DNA of 17,744 nt from CAZDFU01 sp964504985 (GCA_964504985.1 CAZDFU010000020.1:1-17744), one strand, 5' to 3'. Positions 1-8,181 are shown, counted from the first letter of the stretch. Translations and numbers: made by a program. The notes: a model not told the origin generated them from the sequence alone.

Positions 1-1013
1 AGCCATTCGGGATGCTTTAGTCTTCTTTTAATCATTTCTTTATGCATACCAACATCATTTGCTCTTCCTGAAATCCAAATTTTAAACCTTCTGTATTGTG
101 ATTTATCAATCTCACCATTTGTTAAAACTACCATAGATCCGGTGGCCGCATTGCCCGAAATATTTGAAATATCATATCCCTCAATTCTTCCTGGCAGCTT
201 GTTTAAATTCAGCTCTGCCTGCAATTTTTCCAAAGCTGTCTTAGATTCTTCTTCCAAAAAATTGGGGTTTTCCAGATAAAAGGAAACTCTGTTCGACTGG
301 GTAAGGTAGTTTATTCCTTCAATTATCTTTTTCAGCCTGCCTGCCTGCTCATACTGTTGGTTTTGGGAAGCTGTTAGCATCTCTTCCATAAGCTCATGTA
401 AAAGCTCTTCCTTTTTTCCTTCCATGAATTTAGAAAACCTGCTTAAGTTTTTTTGGTAATCTTTCCTGCTGATTGTCCCTGCACAAGCTCCTGGACAAAG
501 GCCTAAATGGTAATAAAAACAGGGCCGTACCCTTCCCTGGCCTGACTTGGCAGGTTGAGCACACCAGGGAAACACTCTTCTTAAAGATTTTAAAGTCCCT
601 TTTACAGTTTTTGAGGAAGGAAAAGGTCCCCAATATCTTTTCATACTTTTAAGGTCATGTTTCCTGATTGTTAGTATCTTTGGGAAATTTTCCTTTGTTA
701 AACCGATATATAAATAATCTTTATCATCTGTTAGCCTGACATTAAATGAAGGCAGGTATTTTTTGATTAAATTTACTTCCAGTATTAAAGCCTCCAACTC
801 TGATTCAACAATTATTGTTTCAATGCTGGCTATTTTCTCCGCTAAAATCCCTGATTTGAGGCTCCCGCTTGATGGCCGTGAGAAATACGAGCTGACTCTA
901 TGATAAAGATTAATTGCTTTACCAACATACAAAACTTTACCAGCATTATCTTTAAATATATAAACCCCGGGTTTATGGGGAATTTGGGATTTGTCTAAAA
1001 ATTTGGGTATCAC
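1..1013 (-). CDS. uvrC: UvrABC excinuclease subunit C, N-terminal part (runs off left edge)
   Basis: UvrC makes the two incisions flanking a bulky DNA lesion after UvrA-UvrB damage recognition. About 337 codons are visible. The GIY-YIG nuclease comes first (GVY at residues 16-18, YVG at 29-31, conserved Arg39). A four-cysteine cluster of the type that binds Fe-S in UvrC follows (C-x13-C-x7-C-x3-C). Next comes a UVR helical motif for UvrB contact, then the start of the RNase H-like C-terminal nuclease, where the motif GYDISNISG supplies the first catalytic Asp. The start is GTG at 1013-1011; it overlaps the TGA of the upstream gene as GTGA, and homology begins at once (IPKFLDKSQIPHKPGVY). There is no Shine-Dalgarno sequence, so translation is probably coupled to the upstream gene. 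The C-terminal half lies outside the window. Nothing looks broken in the visible part. Confidence 0.96.
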   Translation of the reverse strand, partial: MIPKFLDKSQIPHKPGVYIFKDNAGKVLYVGKAINLYHRVSSYFSRPSSGSLKSGILAEKIASIETIIVESELEALILEVNLIKKYLPSFNVRLTDDKDYLYIGLTKENFPKILTIRKHDLKSMKRYWGPFPSSKTVKGTLKSLRRVFPWCAQPAKSGQGRVRPCFYYHLGLCPGACAGTISRKDYQKNLSRFSKFMEGKKEELLHELMEEMLTASQNQQYEQAGRLKKIIEGINYLTQSNRVSFYLENPNFLEEESKTALEKLQAELNLNKLPGRIEGYDISNISGNAATGSMVVLTNGEIDKSQYRRFKIWISGRANDVGMHKEMIKRRLKHPEW

Positions 1014-2878
1014 TTTCTTTTTCTTTTAAGGAATCTTTTTCTATAAATCAATCCACTCAGGGTCATTACATATAAAACCACCATAGTTAAGGCTGCCATT
1101 GAGGCTATAAAAGGAACTGTCCGAAAGATTAAAAACGGTTTAATGCTGACATTTTTGGTAATTTTTTGTGATCCTGTTCTTACTGTTAATATATCCTCAA
1201 AATCATCAAATAAACTTTTTGTTCTGATATTTAAATCAAAAACCGCCTTACCAAAAGGAGGAATAATACCTATGTTTGAGGTGCTGGGTTCTAAAACTAT
1301 TAATTTATTACTTGAAATACTAAATCTGTCAGAAGGATAAGAAGCATTACCTGTATTTGAGAAAGTCAATTTTATTTTTCCCGGGAAACCAGACCATATA
1401 GGAGTTCCTGTATCAATTTTAATATCAAGTGCGGGCTTGCCTAAAAAATCATTTTCAGAAAGCATTATTTTTACATCCTGCGGCAAAGATGAAGTTAAGG
1501 AAGTACCCTTAGTCACAAAAACAAAGTGATTCAGGTCCAATTTATTGAAATAATCTACCCCTCCTGTGGTATTTTCCCACGTTGGATCAACCATTACCCA
1601 TCCTTTAGCATCATCCCAATATTCTGGCCAGGAGTGTAAAATATCTTTGGAAAAAGACAAAGGACGCAGAGTATTATTTTGAGTATAGGCATATCCGTTT
1701 AACTCCCTTGAGGGAATCCCTGCTGCACGGGTAAGGGCTATAAAAAGATCTGTAAATTCCATTGAAACGGCTCCAACAGTATTATTTAAGGCTGTTAAAG
1801 CTCCCAATCTTTCCACCTTACCATCTAACCTTGAAGAATCATATTGCAGTGAATCTACAACAAAGCGGTAAATTAATTTTGTTTTCTTTACCTGGTCCAA
1901 AGATGAATCTGACCCTAAGATTTCTGCCAACTTTGCCTGAATTTGTGGGTGAGTTGAATCCCAGTATTTGTCTGCACTGGTATATTTCTTTCTTAAGGTT
2001 GGGTCAAGGGTTGGGTTTTTGACTTTGCTTGCTGTGTACAACTTAGCAGAACCTGAAGCTGTTACATCTAGTTTTTGCCCTCTGTTTAATTTATACCAGG
2101 CTAAATAATTACCATCATTATCAACTGTTACATTTAAGGGTGCTGGTTCAATCTTCTGGTAAATAACTTCCTGATAAGCTGTATCCGGGGGAAGGGAAAT
2201 ATTAGTAACTTGTGGTAATAGCTTGTTATTTTCCAGGTGAAAAAAAAGGTTGAAATCAAATGTTTGACTGGCTCCAAATGAGGCTGAAACACCAGATGTT
2301 AATAACTGTGGTTTATCAAAAATTAAAAGGAGCTTATTAAAAGAGCCTGTTTGGGACTTTGGGGTAGGGCTTATAAGGCTAGGTTCACCAAATTGTGTGG
2401 GGACAGAAATAGTTAAGTTATAGTTTTCCAAAAAAGGAGTAGCTGAAACTTTAGGTACCCGTACTTCCCATATTTTTCCTGATTTTTGGGCAAAGTCTTT
2501 GGACTTAAAATTTAAAGTCCAGTTTAACTTTTTATCCTTTCCCACAACCTGCTGATTAAACTTAACACTAAGTATGGTTGATGTATCTTTTTGCTCTGAG
2601 GAAACTTCTAAGACACCTCCATTATCTGAGGCCTTTATATCAAATATATCTGTGGCGCCTATGGTTAATTTAAACTGGTTGGCATAATACTCAGGAGTTA
2701 AATTACGAAGGGTTATTTTTTCAGTAACAGCAGTTACTCCTTCTAAATCTACATCATATAAAACTTCATAAGATGTGGCGAAGCCAGAACCACTTGCTGA
2801 AGACTCCTCAGCAATAGCTTTTGGGATAAAAGTTAAGTTTAAAACTAAGAGGATGAGTAAAAAAATCTTTTTAATCAC
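1010..2878 (-). CDS. Exported, membrane-anchored transglutaminase-like protein with Cys-to-Ser active site
   Basis: The 622-residue protein has an N-terminal signal peptide with a likely cleavage site after AIA (about residue 23). Residues ~30-300 form a beta-rich extracellular region. The transglutaminase-like core is at ~310-450, followed by an Ig-like beta domain (~485-580), one transmembrane helix (~585-610) and a basic cytosolic tail. Core motifs are clear: FTDLFIALTRAAGIPSR, HSW (His415), and GWVMVDPTW (Asp431). The residue aligned with the catalytic Cys is Ser372 (GAVSMEF), so the usual thiol chemistry is probably lost, or a serine substitutes for it. The start is GTG at 2878; a TACAAT box lies seven bases upstream and no Shine-Dalgarno sequence is seen. 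It sits 42 bases after uvrA and overlaps uvrC. Fold and topology are well supported, but substrate and activity are unknown; a binding, scaffolding or envelope-remodelling role is inference. Confidence 0.85.
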   Translation of the reverse strand: MIKKIFLLILLVLNLTFIPKAIAEESSASGSGFATSYEVLYDVDLEGVTAVTEKITLRNLTPEYYANQFKLTIGATDIFDIKASDNGGVLEVSSEQKDTSTILSVKFNQQVVGKDKKLNWTLNFKSKDFAQKSGKIWEVRVPKVSATPFLENYNLTISVPTQFGEPSLISPTPKSQTGSFNKLLLIFDKPQLLTSGVSASFGASQTFDFNLFFHLENNKLLPQVTNISLPPDTAYQEVIYQKIEPAPLNVTVDNDGNYLAWYKLNRGQKLDVTASGSAKLYTASKVKNPTLDPTLRKKYTSADKYWDSTHPQIQAKLAEILGSDSSLDQVKKTKLIYRFVVDSLQYDSSRLDGKVERLGALTALNNTVGAVSMEFTDLFIALTRAAGIPSRELNGYAYTQNNTLRPLSFSKDILHSWPEYWDDAKGWVMVDPTWENTTGGVDYFNKLDLNHFVFVTKGTSLTSSLPQDVKIMLSENDFLGKPALDIKIDTGTPIWSGFPGKIKLTFSNTGNASYPSDRFSISSNKLIVLEPSTSNIGIIPPFGKAVFDLNIRTKSLFDDFEDILTVRTGSQKITKNVSIKPFLIFRTVPFIASMAALTMVVLYVMTLSGLIYRKRFLKRKRK

Positions 2879-2883
2879 TGTTA

Positions 2884-2894
2884 ATATTGTAACA
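2884..2894 (-). promoter_or_regulatory. Candidate promoter and palindrome at the transglutaminase-like gene
   Basis: The minus strand reads TGTTACAATAT, identical to the 11 bases at the uvrA promoter. TACAAT occupies 2891-2886, seven bases before the GTG start, so a transcript starting here would be leaderless. A 16-bp perfect-arm inverted repeat TGTTA-N6-TAACA (2879-2894) spans the -10 and could be an operator. The promoter may be internal to the uvr cluster. A six-pair weak stem (TAGCTT/AAGCTA) followed by a T-rich stretch lies just upstream, after the uvrA stop. Confidence 0.4.
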
Positions 2895-2920
2895 AAATAG
2901 CTTCTTTTAAGCTAATCGGC

Positions 2921-5818
2921 TCAGATAATCTTTGCCAGGTATTGACCAGTGTAGGAGGCTTTAGTGGAGGCTATTTTTTCAGGAGATCCTTCTGCAATAA
3001 CCCTTCCTCCTTTATCCCCTCCTTGGGGGCCTAAATCCAAAATCCAGTCAACATTTTTAATTACGTCTAAATTATGCTCGATTATTAGAACTGTATTTCC
3101 AAAATTAACCAATTTTCTAAGGATATTTAGAAGCCTTTCTATATCTGCAAAATGCAGCCCTGTGGTTGGTTCATCCAAGATATATATTGTTCTGCCTGTT
3201 TGTCTTTTGGAAAGCTCTGCTGATAGCTTAATCCTTTGAGCTTCTCCTCCTGATAAAGTAGGTGCACTTTGGCCAAGTTTAATATAGCCTAATCCTACAT
3301 CATTTAAAACTTCAATTTTATTTTTAATCTGGGGAATATTTTCAAAAAACTTCAAAGCCTCCTCAACAGTCATATCTAAAACCTCTGAGATATCCTTATC
3401 TTTAAAATGAATTTCCAAAGCCTCCCTGTTATACCTTTTACCATTACACCCCTCACAACTCACATACACATCTGGCAAAAACTGCATTTCAATTTTAATC
3501 TGTCCCTCACCCTCACAAACCTCACATCTTCCTCCTTTAACATTAAAAGAAAACCTGCCTGGGCCATATCCCCTTATTTTAGCCTCAGGAGAGTTGGCAA
3601 ACAGTTCCCTGATAAAAGTAAAAGCTCCTGTATAAGTTGCCGGATTAGACCTGGGGGTTCTGCCAATTGGAGACTGATCAACCAGGACTACTTTATCTAT
3701 GTACTCAATCCCCTCCATGCCTTTATGGGCACCTGCCCTATCCCTTGACCTATAGATTTTATGGGCCAGGGCTTTATATAAAACATCATGCACCAGGGTT
3801 GATTTGCCTGATCCAGACACACCAGTGATAGCCACAAACTGACCCAGGGGGATTTCCACATCAATATTTTTAAGGTTATGTTCCGCAGCCCCTAAAATTT
3901 TAAGTTTGCCAGCGTTTACATATTCTCTTTTTAGCTCACCATTAACTTTAACCACTTTTTCACCAGATAAATATTTTCCTGTCAAAGAATTTTTATTTTT
4001 TTTAATCTCTTCAGGAGAACCCAAAGCCACAATTTTTCCTCCATGCTCACCTGCTCCTGGACCAATCTCAACCAAAAGGTCAGCATTTTCCATCATTTCA
4101 GCATCATGTTCATTAACTATAACTGTATTTCCCAAATCCCTTAGCTTTTTAAGAGTCTCAATTAACCTGGAATTATCTCTTTGATGAAGACCTATGGATG
4201 GTTCATCCAAAACATATAAAACCCCTGATAAACCAGACCCTATTTGTGAGGCTAACCTGATTCTTTGTGATTCTCCCCCAGCTAAAGTCATAGAAGCTCT
4301 GTCTAAAGTCAGATAATCCAACCCAACATCAATTAAAAATTTCAACCTGGATTTTATTTCCTTAACAATAGGGGCAGCAATTGTGGCTTCTCTGTGAGAA
4401 TAGTTAATGGTATCAATCCATTCTAAAGCATCATTTATAGACTGGGTTGTTACTTCAGCAATATTTGAGCCTTCTATAGTTACTGATAATGCTTCATCCC
4501 TAAGCCTTGCCCCCTTACATTTAGGGCAGGTTTCTTTTACCATATATTTTTCTATCTCCCCTTTTACCCACTCAGATTCTGTTTCTTTATATCTTTCTTT
4601 CAAATAAGAAATAAGGCCATTAAACCCGCTGTAAAAGTGCGTCCATCTTCCCTGCCTGTTTTTTCCTTCAACTTTAAATTGCTCATCTTTTGAGCCATAA
4701 AGCAAGATCTGGCGTGCCTTATCTGTTAAATTCCCCATCCTTGTCCTTAAATCAAATCCATATTCTTTTCCCACACCTTCAATCAGCCTGGTAAACCAGG
4801 TATCTGCCCCTGCCAGCTTTTGCATTGGCAGGATCCCCCCTTCATCAATTGAAAGAATGGGGTTTAAGATGCTTTCTGCATCAATTTCTAAAAGTGAACC
4901 TAATCCATTACAGGTTTGGCAAGCTCCATGAGGAGAATTAAAGGAAAAAAGCCTTGGTTCTATTTCTGAGAGGGCAATATTATCTACAGGACAGGCAAAT
5001 CTTTCAGAATACAAATGATCCTCCATTTTCTTAGGGTTTTGAGGAAATTCTAATGAGGCATCAACAACATCTGAGATTATCACAGATCCTTCACCAAATT
5101 TTAGCGCTGTCTCAATACTTTGTGACAACCTTGAGTACATATTTTGGTCTTGAGAAGATTTTTTGTCCAATACTAAGCGGTCTACCAATAAATCAACCGT
5201 ATGTTTATTTGTTTTAATCAATACAAAATCTTCTGTTAAATCCCTTACTTGTCCATCCACCCTGACTCTGGAAAACCCCTTTTTCCTTAAGTCTTCAAAA
5301 AGAGAGGAGTATTCTCCTTTTCTATCCTTCACAACAGGAGCCAATATCATTATCCTTCTTTGCTTTCTACTTGTTACTTGTGCCTTGTCACTTGTCACTT
5401 GTTCTATTATTTGTTCCACACTCATCCTGCTAATTTCCCTTCCACAAACAGGACAATGGGGGTGGCCAATTCTGGCAAACAAAAGCCTTAAATAATCATA
5501 TATTTCTGTGGTTGTACCAACGGTAGATCTGGGGTTATGCGATACCCCCTTTTGATCAATAGAGATTGCTGGTGATAAACCTTCAATCATATCTACATCA
5601 GGTTTATCCATTACCCCTAAAAACTGCCTTGCATAAGCAGAAAGGCTCTCAACATATCTTCTCTGCCCTTCTGCATAAAGGGTATCAAAAGCCAAAGAGG
5701 ATTTGCCTGAACCTGAAATTCCTGTAAAAACAATTAACTTGTTTTTAGGCAGTTCCAGATCAACGTTTTTGAGGTTATGTTCCCTGGCGCCTTTAATGAT
5801 GATCCTGTCAGTTGACAT
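2921..5818 (-). CDS. uvrA: UvrABC excinuclease subunit A (damage-sensing ABC ATPase)
   Basis: UvrA dimers scan DNA for distortions and load UvrB. The 965-residue product is slightly longer than the usual ~940. It has two ABC modules: Walker A GISGSGKS at 33-40 and GVSGSGKS at 666-673, signature motifs LAGGESQRIRL and LSGGEAQRIKL, and Walker B motifs VLDEPSIGLH and ILDEPTTGLH. The second zinc module is complete (Cys765, 768, 788, 791). In the first, the CPxC knuckle reads CPVD (Cys276, Asp279), while the later pair CQTC is present. A lineage-specific insertion at about residues 139-150 (QVTSDKAQVTSRK) is encoded by tandem 7-bp repeats. The start is ATG at 5818 because homology to UvrA N-termini begins there. 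The leader carries a hairpin and a possible weak AAAGGA ribosome site 13 bases away. It lies between uvrB and the transglutaminase-like gene. Confidence 0.98.
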   Translation of the reverse strand: MSTDRIIIKGAREHNLKNVDLELPKNKLIVFTGISGSGKSSLAFDTLYAEGQRRYVESLSAYARQFLGVMDKPDVDMIEGLSPAISIDQKGVSHNPRSTVGTTTEIYDYLRLLFARIGHPHCPVCGREISRMSVEQIIEQVTSDKAQVTSRKQRRIMILAPVVKDRKGEYSSLFEDLRKKGFSRVRVDGQVRDLTEDFVLIKTNKHTVDLLVDRLVLDKKSSQDQNMYSRLSQSIETALKFGEGSVIISDVVDASLEFPQNPKKMEDHLYSERFACPVDNIALSEIEPRLFSFNSPHGACQTCNGLGSLLEIDAESILNPILSIDEGGILPMQKLAGADTWFTRLIEGVGKEYGFDLRTRMGNLTDKARQILLYGSKDEQFKVEGKNRQGRWTHFYSGFNGLISYLKERYKETESEWVKGEIEKYMVKETCPKCKGARLRDEALSVTIEGSNIAEVTTQSINDALEWIDTINYSHREATIAAPIVKEIKSRLKFLIDVGLDYLTLDRASMTLAGGESQRIRLASQIGSGLSGVLYVLDEPSIGLHQRDNSRLIETLKKLRDLGNTVIVNEHDAEMMENADLLVEIGPGAGEHGGKIVALGSPEEIKKNKNSLTGKYLSGEKVVKVNGELKREYVNAGKLKILGAAEHNLKNIDVEIPLGQFVAITGVSGSGKSTLVHDVLYKALAHKIYRSRDRAGAHKGMEGIEYIDKVVLVDQSPIGRTPRSNPATYTGAFTFIRELFANSPEAKIRGYGPGRFSFNVKGGRCEVCEGEGQIKIEMQFLPDVYVSCEGCNGKRYNREALEIHFKDKDISEVLDMTVEEALKFFENIPQIKNKIEVLNDVGLGYIKLGQSAPTLSGGEAQRIKLSAELSKRQTGRTIYILDEPTTGLHFADIERLLNILRKLVNFGNTVLIIEHNLDVIKNVDWILDLGPQGGDKGGRVIAEGSPEKIASTKASYTGQYLAKII
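5369..5403. repeat. Five tandem copies of a 7-bp repeat inside uvrA
   Basis: On the + strand five consecutive heptamers read ACTTGTT, ACTTGTG, CCTTGTC, ACTTGTC and ACTTGTT. On the coding strand they are translated as part of an 11-13 residue insertion in UvrA between the MSVEQIIEQ segment and the conserved RIMILAPVVK strand. Because 7 is not a multiple of 3, three repeats make one seven-residue protein period, which explains the QVTSDKA/QVTSRKQ pattern. The array probably arose by slippage or by insertion of a mobile short repeat, and stays in frame overall. Confidence 0.85.
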
Positions 5819-5847
5819 ATTTTACATTTAATCCTTTTAGTTGTTCT

Positions 5848-5867
5848 CCCAGCAGCAAGCTGCGGGG
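5848..5867 (-). promoter_or_regulatory. Hairpin in the uvrA mRNA leader
   Basis: On the minus strand the leader folds as CCC-mismatch-GCAG, a CUUG tetraloop, CUGC and GGG: seven pairs with one internal mismatch. It lies 30-49 bases before the uvrA start codon and is flanked by GAGAAC-like sequence on both sides. No U-run follows, so it does not look like a terminator. It could modulate mRNA stability or ribosome access; no known riboswitch class is recognised. Confidence 0.5.
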
Positions 5868-5903
5868 TTCTCAGACAAAATAAACCCGAAGTTTTAAACA
5901 GAT

Positions 5904-5909
5904 ATTGTA
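5904..5909 (-). promoter_or_regulatory. Candidate extended -10 promoter for uvrA
   Basis: The minus strand reads TGTTACAATAT, i.e. an extended -10 (TGn-TACAAT). No convincing -35 lies 16-18 bases upstream. Initiation about seven bases downstream would give a leader of roughly 80 nt containing the hairpin. The same 11 bases recur in front of the transglutaminase-like gene. It would allow uvrA to be transcribed separately from uvrB. Confidence 0.45.
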
Positions 5910-6076
5910 ACAGCTTTTGCAAGATTTTGGAAGCCCTAAACTTCTATACACTTAGCTCTTTTATTTGATTTTGATTATTTGATCCCGGGTGATCCCCTAT
6001 TCTTACTGCTTGAAAATTTGTGCGGTAACCTTAAAGGTTGCAAGCTAACTTTTTTCCTCAAAATCATAAGTGCTAA

Positions 6077-6211
6077 TTGATTATTGATGATGAGGCAACA
6101 TTAAGGGCAGCTAAATTCGCAATAAGAAATGGATTCTTCCTAGGGTATCACACCAGCGCACCAACCATTCTATTATTTGCCACAACAAGATTAACGAACC
6201 TGTTGGGTTAA
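6077..6211 (+). pseudogene. Probable decayed C-terminal fragment of a PLP-dependent (cysteine-synthase-like) enzyme
   Basis: An open stretch of 44 codons on the + strand reads LIIDDEATLRAAKFAIRN, then GFFLGYHTSAPTILLFA and a short tail, ending at TAA 6209-6211 inside the 3' end of uvrB. It resembles the C-terminal segment of fold-type II PLP enzymes, where a DEEA-x2-AA-x-LA helix is followed by EGLFVGYTSGA; here the TSGA loop is disturbed (YHTSAP). It is immediately preceded by an in-frame TAA, has no plausible start and lacks the rest of the enzyme. It is therefore read as a remnant rather than a small gene. Chance resemblance cannot be excluded without a search. The rest of the 372-base gap (5819-6190) contains the uvrA leader, a short TGATCCC direct repeat near 5980-5996, the inverted repeat AACCTTAAAGGTT at 6027-6039, and nothing else recognisable. 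Confidence 0.35.
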
Positions 6212-8173
6212 TTCTTTTATCTGATCCCTGATCCTTGCTGCTTCCTCAAAATCCAGTATTTCTGCTGCTTGTTTCATTTGTTCCTTTAAGTTTTTAACCA
6301 TTTTTACCCTTTCTTTAACAGGAATATCTTCTATTGTCAGATCCTTTTTACCTAATTCCTCTTCTATTTCCTCAACAGCTTCAATTAATCTTTCCCTTAA
6401 GGCTTTTTCTATAGTTTTTGGGGTAATATGGTGCTTTTTATTATATTCCACCTGATATTTCCTTCTTCTTTCTACCTCATCAATTGCTGCTTTCATTGAC
6501 TTAGTTGTGGTATCTGCATACATAATCACTTCTCCTCCTATATTTCTGGCTGCCCTGCCCATTGTTTGGATTAAAGAAGTCCTTGATCTTAAAAAACCTT
6601 CCTTATCAGCATCCAGTATTACAACTAAAGTTACCTCAGGAAGATCCAAGCCTTCTCTTAATAAGTTAATCCCCACAATCACATCATATTCACCAAGCCT
6701 TAAGGCTTGTAAAATATCAGATCTTTTTAATGTTTCTATATCAGAATGCAGATAATTTACCTTAATTCCTTTCTCTTTTAGATACTCAGATAAGTCTTCT
6801 GCCATCCTTTTGGTTAAGGTTGTTATTAAAACCCTTTCTCCTTTTTCAACCCTCATCCTTACTTGCTTCATTACATCTTCAATTTGTCCCTGTGTAGGCC
6901 TGACAGAAATCCTGGGATCTATAATACCTGTGGGCCTTATTAATTGTTCTGCAATATTTTCTGCTCCAGAAAGAGATAATTCATATTCATCTGGGGTGGC
7001 TGAAACATAAATTGCTTGATTTAGCTTTCTTTGAAATTCCTCAAATTTTAAAGGCCTGTTATCCAAAGCAGAGGGCAGCCTGAAACCAAACTCAATTAAC
7101 GTTTCTTTCCTTGACCTATCACCGTTATACATACCTCTAATCTGAGGTAAAGTTATATGTGATTCATCAATAATAAGCAAAAAATCCTTGGGAAAATATT
7201 CCATTAAAGTATATGGAGGATCTCCGCTCTTTCTTCCCTCAAAATATCTGGAATAATTCTCTATCCCGTTACAATAACCAAACTCCTGAATCATTTCTAA
7301 ATCATATCTGGTCCTTTGCTCAAGCCTTTGAGCCTCAAGTAATTTCCCTTGTTGTTTTAGCTCTTTCAGCCTTATTTCTAAATCCCTTTCTATTTGCTTT
7401 AAAGCAGGAAGTAACATCTGTTCAGGGGTAATATAGTGTTTGGCTGGATAAATGGAGATTGTTTCTGATGCAGGGACCAGGGAACCTGTCAAAGGATCAA
7501 GATGTGAGACTTTTTCTATTTTATCCCCCAAGAGCTCTAGCCTGACTGCCCTTTCAGAATAGCCTGGGAAAATATCTATAGTATCCCCTTTCACCCTAAA
7601 TGAGCCTCTTTTAAAATCTATATCATTGCGTGCATAAAACATTTTGTTTAACATTTTCATAATAGATTCAAATCCAACCCTTACCCCATTTTTTATTTCC
7701 AAAATAGCTCCTTTATACTCAGCAGGATTACCCAAGTTATAAATACAAGAAACAGAGGCAACAACTAATACATCTCTTCTGGTCATCAAAGAAGTGGTGG
7801 CAGAAAGCCTTAGTTTTTCTATTTCCTCATTTATTTGTGTTTCTTTTTCAATATAAGTATCTGATTGGGGGACATAAGCCTCAGGCTGATAATAATCATA
7901 ATAAGAAACAAAATACTCAACAGCATTATTGGGGAAAATAGACCTGAATTCCTGAGCTAATTGTCCTGCCAGGGTTTTATTGTGGGAAATTACCAGGGTG
8001 GGTTTTTGCACAGCCTGAATAACATTAGCCATGGTGAATGTTTTTCCAGAGCCGGTTACCCCCAGAAGGACTTGATGCTCCTCCCCTTTATTGAGGCCTG
8101 CCACAAGCTTGTTAATAGCCTGTGGCTGATCCCCTGTTGGTTTAAAACTAGATACAATTTGAAACTTTGCCAT
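6191..8173 (-). CDS. uvrB: UvrABC excinuclease subunit B
   Basis: UvrB is the helicase-like subunit that verifies the lesion with its beta-hairpin and recruits UvrC. The 660-residue product is full length. Walker A is GVTGSGKT (38-45). The beta-hairpin region is YYDYYQPEAYVPQSDTYIEKE-like, motif II is DESH, and motifs V/VI are INLLREGLDLPE and QTMGRAARN. The C-terminal UVR coiled coil (~618-655, FEEAARIRDQI) is the UvrC-binding motif. The start is ATG at 8173. A consensus TATAAT lies eight bases upstream and there is no Shine-Dalgarno sequence, so a leaderless or very short-leader mRNA is likely. It is the first gene of the leftward repair cluster and is transcribed divergently from the Rad52-like gene. 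No terminator is evident after it. Confidence 0.98.
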   Translation of the reverse strand: MAKFQIVSSFKPTGDQPQAINKLVAGLNKGEEHQVLLGVTGSGKTFTMANVIQAVQKPTLVISHNKTLAGQLAQEFRSIFPNNAVEYFVSYYDYYQPEAYVPQSDTYIEKETQINEEIEKLRLSATTSLMTRRDVLVVASVSCIYNLGNPAEYKGAILEIKNGVRVGFESIMKMLNKMFYARNDIDFKRGSFRVKGDTIDIFPGYSERAVRLELLGDKIEKVSHLDPLTGSLVPASETISIYPAKHYITPEQMLLPALKQIERDLEIRLKELKQQGKLLEAQRLEQRTRYDLEMIQEFGYCNGIENYSRYFEGRKSGDPPYTLMEYFPKDFLLIIDESHITLPQIRGMYNGDRSRKETLIEFGFRLPSALDNRPLKFEEFQRKLNQAIYVSATPDEYELSLSGAENIAEQLIRPTGIIDPRISVRPTQGQIEDVMKQVRMRVEKGERVLITTLTKRMAEDLSEYLKEKGIKVNYLHSDIETLKRSDILQALRLGEYDVIVGINLLREGLDLPEVTLVVILDADKEGFLRSRTSLIQTMGRAARNIGGEVIMYADTTTKSMKAAIDEVERRRKYQVEYNKKHHITPKTIEKALRERLIEAVEEIEEELGKKDLTIEDIPVKERVKMVKNLKEQMKQAAEILDFEEAARIRDQIKELTQQVR

Positions 8174-8181
8174 AACTGCTA

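Noticed and set aside
430..633. 67-residue minus-strand open frame
   Set aside because: It lies within uvrC in another frame; the uvrC frame shows unmistakable motifs across the whole interval.
5369..5403. CRISPR-like or intein-like insertion in uvrA
   Set aside because: Repeats are only 7 bp without spacers, and the insertion is about 12 residues, far too short for an intein.
5734..5922. 62-residue minus-strand frame covering the uvrA start and leader
   Set aside because: It is out of frame with uvrA, has no recognisable content, and includes the leader hairpin.
6027..6060. AACCTTAAAGGTT inverted repeat followed by a T run as a terminator
   Set aside because: The T run on the + strand is about ten bases past the stem, and no intact rightward gene ends there; on the minus strand no T run follows.
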